26,416 nt of DNA from JAVHLK01 sp043806215. GTDB taxonomy: Bacteria; Desulfobacterota; Desulfomonilia; Desulfomonilales; Desulfomonilaceae. The position numbers and the translations under genes are program-made. The notes beneath the pieces were generated by a model that worked only from the letters and a program-made list of their open reading frames with translations, did not search any database and had not been told where the DNA came from. Location: contig JAZDHD010000166.1 of assembly GCA_043806215.1 (NCBI GenBank), forward strand, positions 1 through 26,416, written 5' to 3'. The stretch's first letter is position 1. Each line of letters starts with the position of its first letter. Positions 8,860 through 16,339 of the stretch are shown here, piece after piece.

Positions 8860-9615
8860 TCAGTCCTCCCCGAGGTATGCTTCGATTACTTGCCTGTCTT
8901 CGACCGCTCGCCGGGGCGCTCCGTCGAATATCTTGGCGCCGTGCGAAATTACCACGACTCTGTGGGAGACTCCCAAAATGACTCTCATCAAGTGTTCTAC
9001 GATCATAATGGTTATCCCAAGCCCACTCATGACCTTGATCAGATCGAGCGCCTCTTCCACTTCCGCCGGATTCAGTCCTGCGAACACCTCGTCCAGCAGC
9101 ATCAGCCTGGGTTTTGTCGCCAGGGCTCTGGCAATCTCAAGCCTCTTTCTGTCAAGCAGGTTAAGCCTGCCTGCCGGCATCGATTGCTTGCCGTTCATGC
9201 CGACCATGCCCAGGATCTCTTCAGCTTCGTCCCTCGCTGCGGCCAGATTGCGCGCCGGCCTGCTGCCGTAAGACCTGCCGGCCATGACATTCTCCAGAGC
9301 CGTCAGTTCGGGAAACGGTTTCACAAGTTGAAAAGTCCGGGCGATGCCGGCTTTGCATATGGCGGAAGGCCTTTTCCCGGAGAGCCTCTCCCCATTGAAA
9401 TGAATCGTTCCAACGTCCGGTTTCAGAAAGCCCGAGATGAGATTGAACAATGTGGTTTTACCCGAGCCGTTCGGGCCGATAATCCCCAGTATCTCTCCTT
9501 CGGCGAGGGAGAACGATAAGTCATTGATTACGCGCAGGCCCCCAAAGGCTTTGAACAAACCTTTGACAAAGAGGAAATCGTCGACGTCCACCGAGGATTT
9601 GTTCATATCCCGCAT
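8860..9615 (-). CDS. livG: ABC importer ATP-binding subunit, LivG type
   Basis: A 251-residue ABC ATPase. Walker A GPNGSGKTT is at residues 47-55, the Q-loop region reads KAGIARTFQLVKPFPELTAL, Walker B is LMLLDEVFAGLNP and the switch histidine is in MIVEHLM. The signature motif is the LivG-type variant LNLLDRKRLEIARAL rather than LSGGQ, which is common in this subfamily and not a defect. The first ATG at 9615 has GGAG upstream; a second in-frame ATG 9 nt later is possible. It is the first of four tightly packed transporter genes and follows the acyl-CoA dehydrogenase gene by 53 bp, linking transport to catabolism. Confidence 0.92.
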   Translation of the reverse strand: MRDMNKSSVDVDDFLFVKGLFKAFGGLRVINDLSFSLAEGEILGIIGPNGSGKTTLFNLISGFLKPDVGTIHFNGERLSGKRPSAICKAGIARTFQLVKPFPELTALENVMAGRSYGSRPARNLAAARDEAEEILGMVGMNGKQSMPAGRLNLLDRKRLEIARALATKPRLMLLDEVFAGLNPAEVEEALDLIKVMSGLGITIMIVEHLMRVILGVSHRVVVISHGAKIFDGAPRRAVEDRQVIEAYLGED

Positions 9616-9668
9616 GAGGGCTTCTCCGTATGTCCATCAATCACAAGACGGGCAATACATTGTTTGGC

Positions 9669-10793
9669 TCACTTCAGGAGGTAACGCGAGATGAGCAACT
9701 TCTGTATTTCCTCGGTTCCCTCCTCGAAATGAAACGACCGAACATCGCGAAAATGCCGCTCCAACGGATAGGCTTTTGTGTATCCGATTCCTCCGTGCAT
9801 CCGAAGCGCCATCTCAGACACGCGGGTGACCACCTGTTCGGCGAAGAGCTTGGCCATCGCCGCTTCTTTTACGATATCCAGACCATGGTCGAATCTCCAC
9901 GCGGCTTCGTAGGACAGGAGCCGAGCCGCTTGGATCTCGGTACCCATTTGGGCGATGTTGTTTTGAATGGCTTGTCGCTTGGCAAGGAGCTTTCCGAAGG
10001 TGGAACGCTTCTTCGCGTATTCTATTGACAGATCAAGCATCTTCTGTGCGAGACCCACACAGCAGAAAGCAATGGAAACTCTGCTCAGGTGAAGCATTCC
10101 GAAGGCCACGTCCAGGCCCTTGCCCTTTTCACCCAGAATACCGGATGCGGGGACCCGACAATTCTTGTAGATAACATTGTAATGTCGCGGTCCAACGCAA
10201 CCCATCATCTTTTGCATCGGTGCCAGGGTCACGCCTTCAGCGGGCATGTCAATGAGAAACGATGTAATCCCTTCTTCGGCGGCGGCAAAAGCGTAAATAA
10301 GTCTTGTATAACCCGGGAACAAGGAGATGAGCCATTTGTGCCCGTTGAGAACATAATAATCTCCTTCCCGCACCGCCTTTGAGTTGATATCTTTTCCAGT
10401 GCCCGCCTCGGGCTCGGTGAGGCTGTTCGCCGCCCAAATTTCACCCGTAGCCAACTTGGGCAAGTATTTGTTCTTCTGTTCTTCCGTGCCGAAATAGAGC
10501 AAAGGCCTCCAGAAAAGCCCGTTCATGCAGTGAGCTATGAGGCGCACGGTCGCATAGGCCTTTGCCATCTCTTCGAGAACAGTAAACCACTCTACCGCGG
10601 GCCAGCCTTGTCCTCCATACTCTTGGGGAATCGTCAGCCCGAAGAAGCGCCCCTTCTTCAGCGCAGCCACAAGCTCGTCGGGGATGCGCTCTTCTTCTTC
10701 CAATGGCGCCGACAACGGATTGAGGACTTTCTCTACCCATTCTCGAGTTTCTTGCTTGATCTTAAGAATACGATCAGGAAGTGCAAAATCCAT
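9669..10793 (-). CDS. Acyl-CoA dehydrogenase (catalytic glutamate present)
   Basis: A 374-residue flavoenzyme that oxidises an acyl-CoA to the 2-enoyl-CoA and passes electrons to ETF. The usual layout is visible: N-terminal helices, LTEPEAGTGKD (the TEP...SD-type loop near FAD, with T-G-K-D in place of S-D), the strand region GHKWLIS, then KKRSTFGKLLAKRQAIQ and MALRMHGGIGYTKAYPLERHFRD. The catalytic base is E358 in FEEGTEEIQ, the MCAD/SCAD position. AAGGAG lies 8 nt before the ATG. The short-chain dehydrogenase gene ends 13 nt upstream. The context (aryl-acid ligase and SDR before it, transporter after it) suggests oxidation of an aryl- or alicyclic-acyl-CoA, but the chain type cannot be told from the motifs alone. 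Confidence 0.9.
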   Translation of the reverse strand: MDFALPDRILKIKQETREWVEKVLNPLSAPLEEEERIPDELVAALKKGRFFGLTIPQEYGGQGWPAVEWFTVLEEMAKAYATVRLIAHCMNGLFWRPLLYFGTEEQKNKYLPKLATGEIWAANSLTEPEAGTGKDINSKAVREGDYYVLNGHKWLISLFPGYTRLIYAFAAAEEGITSFLIDMPAEGVTLAPMQKMMGCVGPRHYNVIYKNCRVPASGILGEKGKGLDVAFGMLHLSRVSIAFCCVGLAQKMLDLSIEYAKKRSTFGKLLAKRQAIQNNIAQMGTEIQAARLLSYEAAWRFDHGLDIVKEAAMAKLFAEQVVTRVSEMALRMHGGIGYTKAYPLERHFRDVRSFHFEEGTEEIQKLLISRYLLK

Positions 10794-10806
10794 CAGTGTG
10801 CTCCTT

Positions 10807-11568
10807 TCATCCGATCATGGTCAATCCGCCGTCGATGCTCAGGACTTGGCCGGTCATATAGCGCGAATCGTCACCGACAAGAAAAGCCACCACATCGGCA
10901 ATATCCTCGGGCAATCCAAGGCGTTTCATGGGAACCATTTTGGCGACTGCTTCCATGATCTTCTTACCCTTTTCGCCTTCGTGGAGACCGGCAAGAAGAT
11001 CGGTTTGGACAGGTCCGGGACTGACACTGTTGACCCTGATATTGTGTCTGGCCAGTTCTCTGGCGAGTCCTTTCGAACTTGCCATAATCGCGGCCTTTGT
11101 CCCGCAGTAGATGACCTCTCCGGAATTGCCCACTCTTCCTGCGTCCGACCCGAGGCTGACGATTCTTCCCCTGTTTTGCTCTATCATGTACGGTATACAT
11201 ACATGGGTCGCGATGAGGAAGCTCTTGTAGTTGACCGAGATAAATCTGTCCCACAGTTCTTCGTCGGTATCCACAAAGAACTGCGATTTATCTATGCCCG
11301 TATTGTTGATGAGAATATCTATGGTGCCGCATTCCCCGTGGATCTTTGCCACGGAGTCTTTCACCCTCTGGTAGTTGGTGACGTCGCATTCGAGCGCGAG
11401 CCCCTTCACTCCCAGTCCGCTGATTTCGGCAGCGGTCTGTTCCGCTCCGTATTTTTCGATGTCCAGCACGCCCACGTTCGCCCCATCACGGGCCAGACGC
11501 AACGCGATGGCTCTTCCTATTCCCTTGGCTCCGCCTGTGACTACGGCGGTTTCTCCTTTCAGGCTCAT
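10807..11568 (-). CDS. Short-chain dehydrogenase/reductase, FabG/BadH-like
   Basis: A 253-residue classical SDR. TGGAKGIG (11-18) is the nucleotide loop, D36 at the end of the second strand favours NAD(H) over NADP(H), NNTG is at 88-91, and the catalytic set S141, Y154 and K158 (YCGTK) is present, followed by PGPVQTD. The likely reaction is oxidation of a hydroxyacyl-CoA to the ketoacyl-CoA, as in BadH-type 2-hydroxycyclohexanecarboxyl-CoA dehydrogenases; a FabG-like ketoreductase is the alternative. I set the start at the ATG at 11568 (MSLKGETAVVTGG) because GAGGT lies 8 nt upstream and the fold begins there; the reading frame extends 17 codons further with no family similarity. It lies between the aryl ligase and the acyl-CoA dehydrogenase. 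Confidence 0.88.
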   Translation of the reverse strand: MSLKGETAVVTGGAKGIGRAIALRLARDGANVGVLDIEKYGAEQTAAEISGLGVKGLALECDVTNYQRVKDSVAKIHGECGTIDILINNTGIDKSQFFVDTDEELWDRFISVNYKSFLIATHVCIPYMIEQNRGRIVSLGSDAGRVGNSGEVIYCGTKAAIMASSKGLARELARHNIRVNSVSPGPVQTDLLAGLHEGEKGKKIMEAVAKMVPMKRLGLPEDIADVVAFLVGDDSRYMTGQVLSIDGGLTMIG

Positions 11569-11635
11569 TGTTTCTACCTCATATGTGAAAACGATAACTG
11601 TTGATGCAGAGAAGATCATGTGGCGGTGCGGACGC

Positions 11636-11756
11636 TTAGAGCAATTGCCGTCAATTTTGTCCGAAATTCGTGTGTCCGACGTTCCCAGGCAAATCCCCCC
11701 AGCCCCTCTTTGTCAATGGGGGATTAAGGGGATTTCTCTTTTCAAAGCCTGGGAAC
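11636..11756. repeat. Dispersed intergenic element, copy 2 (conserved flank plus nested palindrome)
   Basis: TTAGAGCAATTGCC (11636-11649), 5 nt, TTTTGTCCGAAAT (11655-11667) matches copy 1 at 4623-4654 with equal spacing (25 of 27 positions outside the spacer). The core has outer arms GTTCCCAGGC (11681-11690) and GCCTGGGAAC (11747-11756), perfect over 10 bp, and inner arms AAATCCCC (11691-11698) and GGGGATTT (11728-11735). It occupies most of the 205-bp gap between the aryl ligase stop and the SDR start, so any long transcript from the sigma-54 promoter must pass through it. It could act as a processing or attenuation hairpin; there is no T-run for an intrinsic terminator. Confidence 0.6.
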
Positions 11757-11773
11757 CGGACTCGAAATATCGG

Positions 11774-13453
11774 TCATCCTTTCCCACACTTGCTGTACAC
11801 GCCTGCGGATTCCGCCCTCAGTTTCTCATCCATGTCGGCCCTGAGGGCCTTCTTGTCCGCTTTCCCCGCAGCGGTCAGGGGAAGCTGGTCCACGAACTCT
11901 ATTCTCGCCGGGTAATGCATCTTGGAGGCTCCGACGGAGCGAAGATGTTGGATTACCTCTTCCCGAGTCATTGAAGAACCGGGAACCGGTTGTATATAGG
12001 CGCATACTTCTTCGCCGAGATCAGGATGCGGCATGCCTATTACCGACACATACTCCACGCCTGGGTGCGAGGAGATCAGTTCCTCGACCAATTGCGCCGC
12101 GATGTTCTCTCCACCCCGAATAATGATGTCCTTTATCCGTCCGGTGATCCGGATGTATCCTTGAGCGTCGATGACCGCCAGGTCGCCGGTGCGGAAATAG
12201 CCCTCTGAAGTGAAGGATGCTTGATTCGCCTGGGGGTTGTTGAAATATCCGGTAAAAATACCGGGCCCTTTGGCCGCCAATTCCCCTTCAACACCGTTGG
12301 CTGTCGGCGCACCCTCCGCATCGAGGGTGACGAATTCATCGTAGGGGCATACGGGCTTTCCGATGGTCTCACAACGGATTGCAAAGGCCGAGTCGGGACG
12401 TGTCTGTGAACAGGGGCCTTCCACCATGCCGAACGCGTTGATGTAGCGGCAGCCAAGTTTATCTTCCACTTCCCGAACCAATTCGGGAGCGCTGTAAGCC
12501 GCTCCAACGTAAATCCTCCTGAACGAATCAAAATCGTATTCCCGGAGCTTGTCGAAGGCCGTGATCCGGCTCACCAGGGTGGGTACGAGTCCGGCACAGG
12601 TCACCTTTTCTTCCTGAACCGCCTGACAGAAGTCCCGAGGATACGTGGAATCCAAGAGAACGACTTTGGCGCCGTGGAAAATCGGGCCTGTAATGCAAAC
12701 GAGGAGGGCGAGGTTATGGCCGACCGTGGTCGCGACCAGGCATGTGTCCGTAACGTTGATGTGCCAAGCCCGAGACTTGTATTCGACGTTACACAGGTAG
12801 TCTTCATGTGTGCGAGGAGCACCCTTGGGAAGTCCCGTGGTCCCACCGGACGGCAGAATTTGACACACATCGGACGGGTCGGGACGGCTTTGTTCCAACA
12901 CAGTCCTCATCGTTTTCGGATCCTCGTCACAAGCCGGCAGATCTTCATAGCGAACGAATCCTCCCGGGCTCTCGTCGCCGACGAGGACAACCGTGTTGAG
13001 GTCCGAATTCTCTCCCCGAACCGCTTCAATACAGGGGAGGAAATCGGTCTCACGATACCGGGCCGGAACGATCCATCCTCGGGGTTGGGTGAGCTTCGCC
13101 AAGTGGATGATCTCTTGCGGTGTGTGATTCACGGTCAGAAGCACGCCTATCAGCCCGGCCTTCTGAAGCGCAAAGTATGAGATGACGAATTCGGGAACGT
13201 TCGGAAGCTGAAGGAGAACCCTGTCGCCTTGCCGAAGGCCCAACTGGAGGAGGTTGTACGCCATACGATCGACGAGGCCGCGCAGTTCGGCATATGTATA
13301 GCGGATTCCCGATCCCACAACCGCTTCTTGGTCGGGATACAGATCGCTCGACTTGTCGAACATATCCCCAATAGTCAGCCCAAGCCACCAACGACGTGTC
13401 CGATATCTCTCGGCTGTTTCCTTTTCGTAAGGGGTGAATCCGTTCAGTTCCAT
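11774..13453 (-). CDS. Aryl-acid:AMP/CoA ligase, EntE/DhbE-like
   Basis: A 559-residue acyl-adenylate-forming enzyme. It most resembles 2,3-dihydroxybenzoate-AMP ligases: SGGTTGLPKGAPRTHEDYL (202-220) is the phosphate loop with the EntE-style PRTHxDY continuation, FGMVEGPCSQTR (341-352) is the A5 motif, D424 (RTGD) binds ribose, GRIKDIIIRGGENI (438-451) is the hinge and K531 (TAAGK) the catalytic lysine. H246-N247 (VGHN) match the HN pair that lines the aryl pocket of EntE/DhbE, so an aromatic acid substrate is likely. No siderophore genes are nearby; the neighbours are catabolic, so the product is probably an aryl-CoA. AAGGA lies 8-9 nt before the ATG. Ligase chemistry is firm; the exact acid and whether CoA is the final acceptor are inferred. 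Confidence 0.85.
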   Translation of the reverse strand: MELNGFTPYEKETAERYRTRRWWLGLTIGDMFDKSSDLYPDQEAVVGSGIRYTYAELRGLVDRMAYNLLQLGLRQGDRVLLQLPNVPEFVISYFALQKAGLIGVLLTVNHTPQEIIHLAKLTQPRGWIVPARYRETDFLPCIEAVRGENSDLNTVVLVGDESPGGFVRYEDLPACDEDPKTMRTVLEQSRPDPSDVCQILPSGGTTGLPKGAPRTHEDYLCNVEYKSRAWHINVTDTCLVATTVGHNLALLVCITGPIFHGAKVVLLDSTYPRDFCQAVQEEKVTCAGLVPTLVSRITAFDKLREYDFDSFRRIYVGAAYSAPELVREVEDKLGCRYINAFGMVEGPCSQTRPDSAFAIRCETIGKPVCPYDEFVTLDAEGAPTANGVEGELAAKGPGIFTGYFNNPQANQASFTSEGYFRTGDLAVIDAQGYIRITGRIKDIIIRGGENIAAQLVEELISSHPGVEYVSVIGMPHPDLGEEVCAYIQPVPGSSMTREEVIQHLRSVGASKMHYPARIEFVDQLPLTAAGKADKKALRADMDEKLRAESAGVYSKCGKG

Positions 13454-13491
13454 CGCGAATTTCCTTCTCTACCCGATGTCGGTGATAGTAC

Positions 13492-14622
13492 TTAAGGGCT
13501 CGGCACTTGAATCGTGCCGTCTTTATTCCTCCATTGAAAACAGGTTACCTCGTCGAAGGCGCCTTCCGCCTCTCGACACTTGTTGCAGTACACGCACTTG
13601 AGGATTTCATTTTCCCGGCCTTCTCGGTACTTGTTCGGCCAGTGTGGATCGGCCAGTATGGGGCGAGCGACGGCAACGATATCCGCCTGGTTCGCTTCCA
13701 GCACGCTTTCCGCCACCTGAGCGGTGGGAATCCTGCCCGCGGTGACAACCGGTGTGTTGTGTCCCGCCTGCCTCAGGGTCCTGCGTATCTCGCCCGCCAG
13801 GTAAACGTTCACCTTCTCCGGCATCCAGACGGGAGGCATGGTCCTGTTTCCACTGTAGCCCGTGTACGGATCGAGAGACTCACCCTCAACCCGTATGGCG
13901 TCCTCAAACTTGCCTCCTGCGGAAACGCTGATGTAATCCAACCCAATCTCAGCAAGACTCAGCGCGATTTTCCGGGATTGTTCGAGTGTGTTTCCACCAA
14001 GGGTGAATTCATCTCCATTCATCCTGGCGCCCAATACCTTGTCGGATCCCACGGCGGCGCGCGACGCTTTAACCACTTCTTCGGCAAGGCGCAGGCGTTT
14101 CTTCAACGAACCGCCGTACTCATCCTTTCTTGTGTTGTGGCGAGAAAGGAAGGAGGACATTGTGTAGGCGTGAGCAAAGTGGAGTTCGACGGCATCGAAT
14201 CCCGCTTCCATCGCCCGGTAGGCCGCTTGCGCAAACAGTTTCGGAATCTCTTTGACTTCCTCGATAGGCAGGTCTTCCACCTTCTGACGATATCCGCTGC
14301 GGGAGATCTTCAGGAAGTGGAGTACCTGCGGTGCGATTTTCGCGTCCGTCTCGGCGTGAACCCGCTCGGTCAGTTTCTTCAGTCCGGGGACAAACTCGTC
14401 GTCGCTTAGTCGCAGCAATTGGCCGCTTTTCTGTTTTTTGACTGAAACCGCCTCGGTGACGACGATTGAAGCTCCTCCCTTGGCGTAAAGGACGTAACGG
14501 TCTACCAAGGCGTCGGTTACATGGCCTGTGGTGGCGGCCAGCCGCGTCACCACGGGCGGCATCATGATACGGTTTTTCAGTTGCAGCTTGTCACTGATGC
14601 TATAAGGCTCGAAGAGCTTCAT
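13492..14622 (-). CDS. Old-yellow-enzyme family FMN oxidoreductase with C-terminal Fe-S cysteines
   Basis: A 376-residue TIM-barrel flavoprotein of the NADH:flavin oxidoreductase/2,4-dienoyl-CoA reductase family. Family features: FEPYSISDKLQLKNRIMMPP at the start, QVLHFLKISRSG (99-110), the active-site stretch VELHFAHAYTMSSFLSRHN (145-163), RKDEYGGSLKKRLRL and the late strand TAGRIPT...DIVAVARPILADP. After the barrel come C343, C346, C349 and C361 (CVYCNKC plus one), matching the 4Fe-4S ligands of dienoyl-CoA reductases, but the protein stops 15 residues later, without the FAD and NAD(P) domains of the ~670-residue enzymes. AGGAGG 8 nt before the ATG at 14622 decides the start over an upstream in-frame ATG. 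Likely role: reduction or isomerisation of an enoate or enoyl-CoA with electrons from a separate donor. Confidence 0.87.
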   Translation of the reverse strand: MKLFEPYSISDKLQLKNRIMMPPVVTRLAATTGHVTDALVDRYVLYAKGGASIVVTEAVSVKKQKSGQLLRLSDDEFVPGLKKLTERVHAETDAKIAPQVLHFLKISRSGYRQKVEDLPIEEVKEIPKLFAQAAYRAMEAGFDAVELHFAHAYTMSSFLSRHNTRKDEYGGSLKKRLRLAEEVVKASRAAVGSDKVLGARMNGDEFTLGGNTLEQSRKIALSLAEIGLDYISVSAGGKFEDAIRVEGESLDPYTGYSGNRTMPPVWMPEKVNVYLAGEIRRTLRQAGHNTPVVTAGRIPTAQVAESVLEANQADIVAVARPILADPHWPNKYREGRENEILKCVYCNKCREAEGAFDEVTCFQWRNKDGTIQVPSP

Positions 14623-14682
14623 AGAACGCGCCTCCTGTTCCTCGGGTTTTTCATTGCCCCCCTCATACAAGCGGAGCACCTT

Positions 14683-15315
14683 TTACCGCGCTCGTCTCAG
14701 CAGATAAGAGATGAAATCGTGCGTATCCTGTTGTCGGAAGGCGGGCCGGACTCCGATCGCTCGCCTGATCCGTTCGTAGACTGCTTCCGGCTCGGTTTCC
14801 TTTCCGGACTTCAGCCTCTTGAGACTGATTCCTTCATCTTCAATTGCGGATTTCATGAGTTCCACCAGGTCGGACAGAGTGTCTTCAGCCGGCCAAATGT
14901 CGAAGAATTGTTTCACTCTCTTGTCCTGCCTGACCGTACGGCCTGCCGAGACCTTGTACGTGTCCGTGAAAGTGATCTTCCTTACCTGAGACGGTCTTCT
15001 GGTTATTTCAATCAGCTGGGGATAGCCGTCTTCCCGGGTATTGAGCGACAAGCGCCCGACTTCTTCCGGATTCGTTATTACGTAGTATCGGTTGATTTCG
15101 CAACACGCCCGGTCCGCTTTGAACACTTCCTTCCAACCATCTTCCCACTCCAGAAGCACGAACTTCTCTTCTTCGGGGCACGAACTCGGACGACATGCAA
15201 AGGGTTGCCGGAGTATCTCAAACTGGAGATGTTGGGACAGTGCCTCAAAAGAAGCCGACGTCTTGGAACCGTCGTCATATTCGATGATGACTGCCAGCGG
15301 CTTTGGTGGAGCCAT
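14683..15315 (-). CDS. Protein of unknown function, coupled to the HAD-like gene
   Basis: A 210-residue protein that I cannot assign to a family. It is soluble and charged, with no signal peptide or membrane segment. The first half looks strand-rich (LAVIIEYDDGS, FVLLEWEDGWKEVF, YYVITN), with cysteines at about 40, 45, 70 and 71; the C-terminal third looks helical (DLVELMKSAIEDEG through YLLRRAR). Its ribosome binding site AAGGGA lies inside the stop region of the upstream HAD-like gene, 5 nt away, so the two proteins are probably made together and may interact. The arrangement of paired D/E and W residues does not match a known catalytic motif that I recognise. It precedes the OYE-family gene by 60 bp. 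Confidence 0.75.
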   Translation of the reverse strand: MAPPKPLAVIIEYDDGSKTSASFEALSQHLQFEILRQPFACRPSSCPEEEKFVLLEWEDGWKEVFKADRACCEINRYYVITNPEEVGRLSLNTREDGYPQLIEITRRPSQVRKITFTDTYKVSAGRTVRQDKRVKQFFDIWPAEDTLSDLVELMKSAIEDEGISLKRLKSGKETEPEAVYERIRRAIGVRPAFRQQDTHDFISYLLRRAR

Positions 15316-15320
15316 TCGGA

Positions 15321-16097
15321 CTATCCCTTTTTCCTGAGAATCTCCTTCAGCTCTCGAAAGGATGATATGGCCGTGTCGGCTTTTGAATCTCCCAGATCGG
15401 CAAATCCCTTGTACTGAATGGTCTTGAACCCTCTACTATGAGCCGGGTCGATATCCGTGTCGGGAAAGGCTCCTACAAGGACGGCCTCCTGAGGCTCGAC
15501 GTCCTTCTCGGAGAGGTCCTTTGCGAGGGTATCGTAGAGCGTTCCGTCTCTCATGAGACGCCCGTTGTACCGCAAGTCCACGGAATTATCCTCCAGATCG
15601 ATTTTTCCCTGCGGCGTAATAAGCTTCCTGAAATACTTGTCCAGTTCCCGGGATTTGAGGAACTTCACTACGACGTCCACACTGCCCGGGCCCATCGATT
15701 TCTTCGTCTCCGAGAGGACTTCGAGTTCAATACGCCGGCTTTGGAGATATGCGAGGGCGTCATCCAATCCCTCACCCGTTTCCAGGAGATCCAGCTCCTT
15801 GCGACCGAAGATTCTTACGGCCTCCGCGTGACTGTCGAATACGAAGCTGCACAGTTCATCAGGGGGGCCGTCCTTTAGGAAGCGATACTCACCGTATTTC
15901 TCTTTCAGTGTTCGGTACTTATGGATCTTGTCGGCTATGAGTTCCGGCTTGCCCAAGTCTTTGTAGGTATCGCCTAAAATCAGCGAGCTCCGGAGTTTTC
16001 CAGGCCACATGACGCATTGGCCGTAACGGAATCCGCACCACTTTACGTGCATGATCGGCGAGGCCTCGTTGCCTTGTGTGACCGAATCGGAGTTCAC
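15321..16097 (-). CDS. Degenerate HAD-fold protein (probable pseudo-phosphatase)
   Basis: A 258-residue protein that follows the haloacid dehalogenase superfamily plan but has lost key acids. Motif I, normally a strand ending DxDx(T/V), reads WCGFRYGQCV (20-29), with R24 where the nucleophilic Asp should be and Cys in place of Thr. Motif II is plausible (EVLSE, S129). Motif IV, normally VGDxxxxDI..A...G, reads VGAFPDTDIDPAHSRGF (208-224), with Ala at the first Asp but D215 kept. A structural or binding role is therefore likelier than phosphatase activity. The chosen start is GTG at 16097, because GGAGG precedes it at good spacing; an ATG at 16052 (MHVKWCGFRYG), closer to where the fold begins, is the alternative. 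It is the first gene after the sigma-54 promoter. Confidence 0.75.
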   Translation of the reverse strand: MNSDSVTQGNEASPIMHVKWCGFRYGQCVMWPGKLRSSLILGDTYKDLGKPELIADKIHKYRTLKEKYGEYRFLKDGPPDELCSFVFDSHAEAVRIFGRKELDLLETGEGLDDALAYLQSRRIELEVLSETKKSMGPGSVDVVVKFLKSRELDKYFRKLITPQGKIDLEDNSVDLRYNGRLMRDGTLYDTLAKDLSEKDVEPQEAVLVGAFPDTDIDPAHSRGFKTIQYKGFADLGDSKADTAISSFRELKEILRKKG

Positions 16098-16213
16098 TCC
16101 TCATCCCTCCCGAACCGTTGGACAAGCTCATCAAGCGTTACGCGACGGTCAAACGTGTTGCCGTGCGTACTGTAACGGCCGTGACTACGTGCCGTCTCGA
16201 CGGTGCCGAAAGA

Positions 16214-16229
16214 AGCAACGATCGTGCCA
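16214..16229 (-). promoter_or_regulatory. Sigma-54 (RpoN) promoter of the catabolic/transport operon
   Basis: Read on the minus strand, the sequence is TTGGCACGATCGTTGCTT: TGGCACG (16229-16223), 4 nt, TTGCT (16218-16214). This matches the RpoN consensus TGGCACG-N4-TTGCW at every fixed position, with the correct -24/-12 spacing. Transcription would begin near 16203 and give a leader of about 105 nt before the HAD-like gene at 16097. The -24 box is also one arm of an inverted repeat, GTGCCA-aacta-TGGCAC (16224-16240). The gene for a sigma-54 activator lies directly upstream. Promoters of this type need such an activator, so the operon is probably off until an inducer is present. Confidence 0.85.
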
Positions 16230-16339
16230 AACTATGGCACAACCTACCGGGCACTGAAAAAACAGTGGAGGAATGGGGGGTTACATGTTTCGGGTGCGGC
16301 AGGGGCATGGAGGAAAGTCGAGCCGAGGAGTTGCGGTCA

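Noticed and set aside
16235..16249. A plus-strand TGGCAC that could be a -24 box for a divergent promoter
   Set aside because: No TTGC follows at the required spacing, and there is no plus-strand gene for it to serve; it is the second arm of the inverted repeat at the minus-strand promoter.
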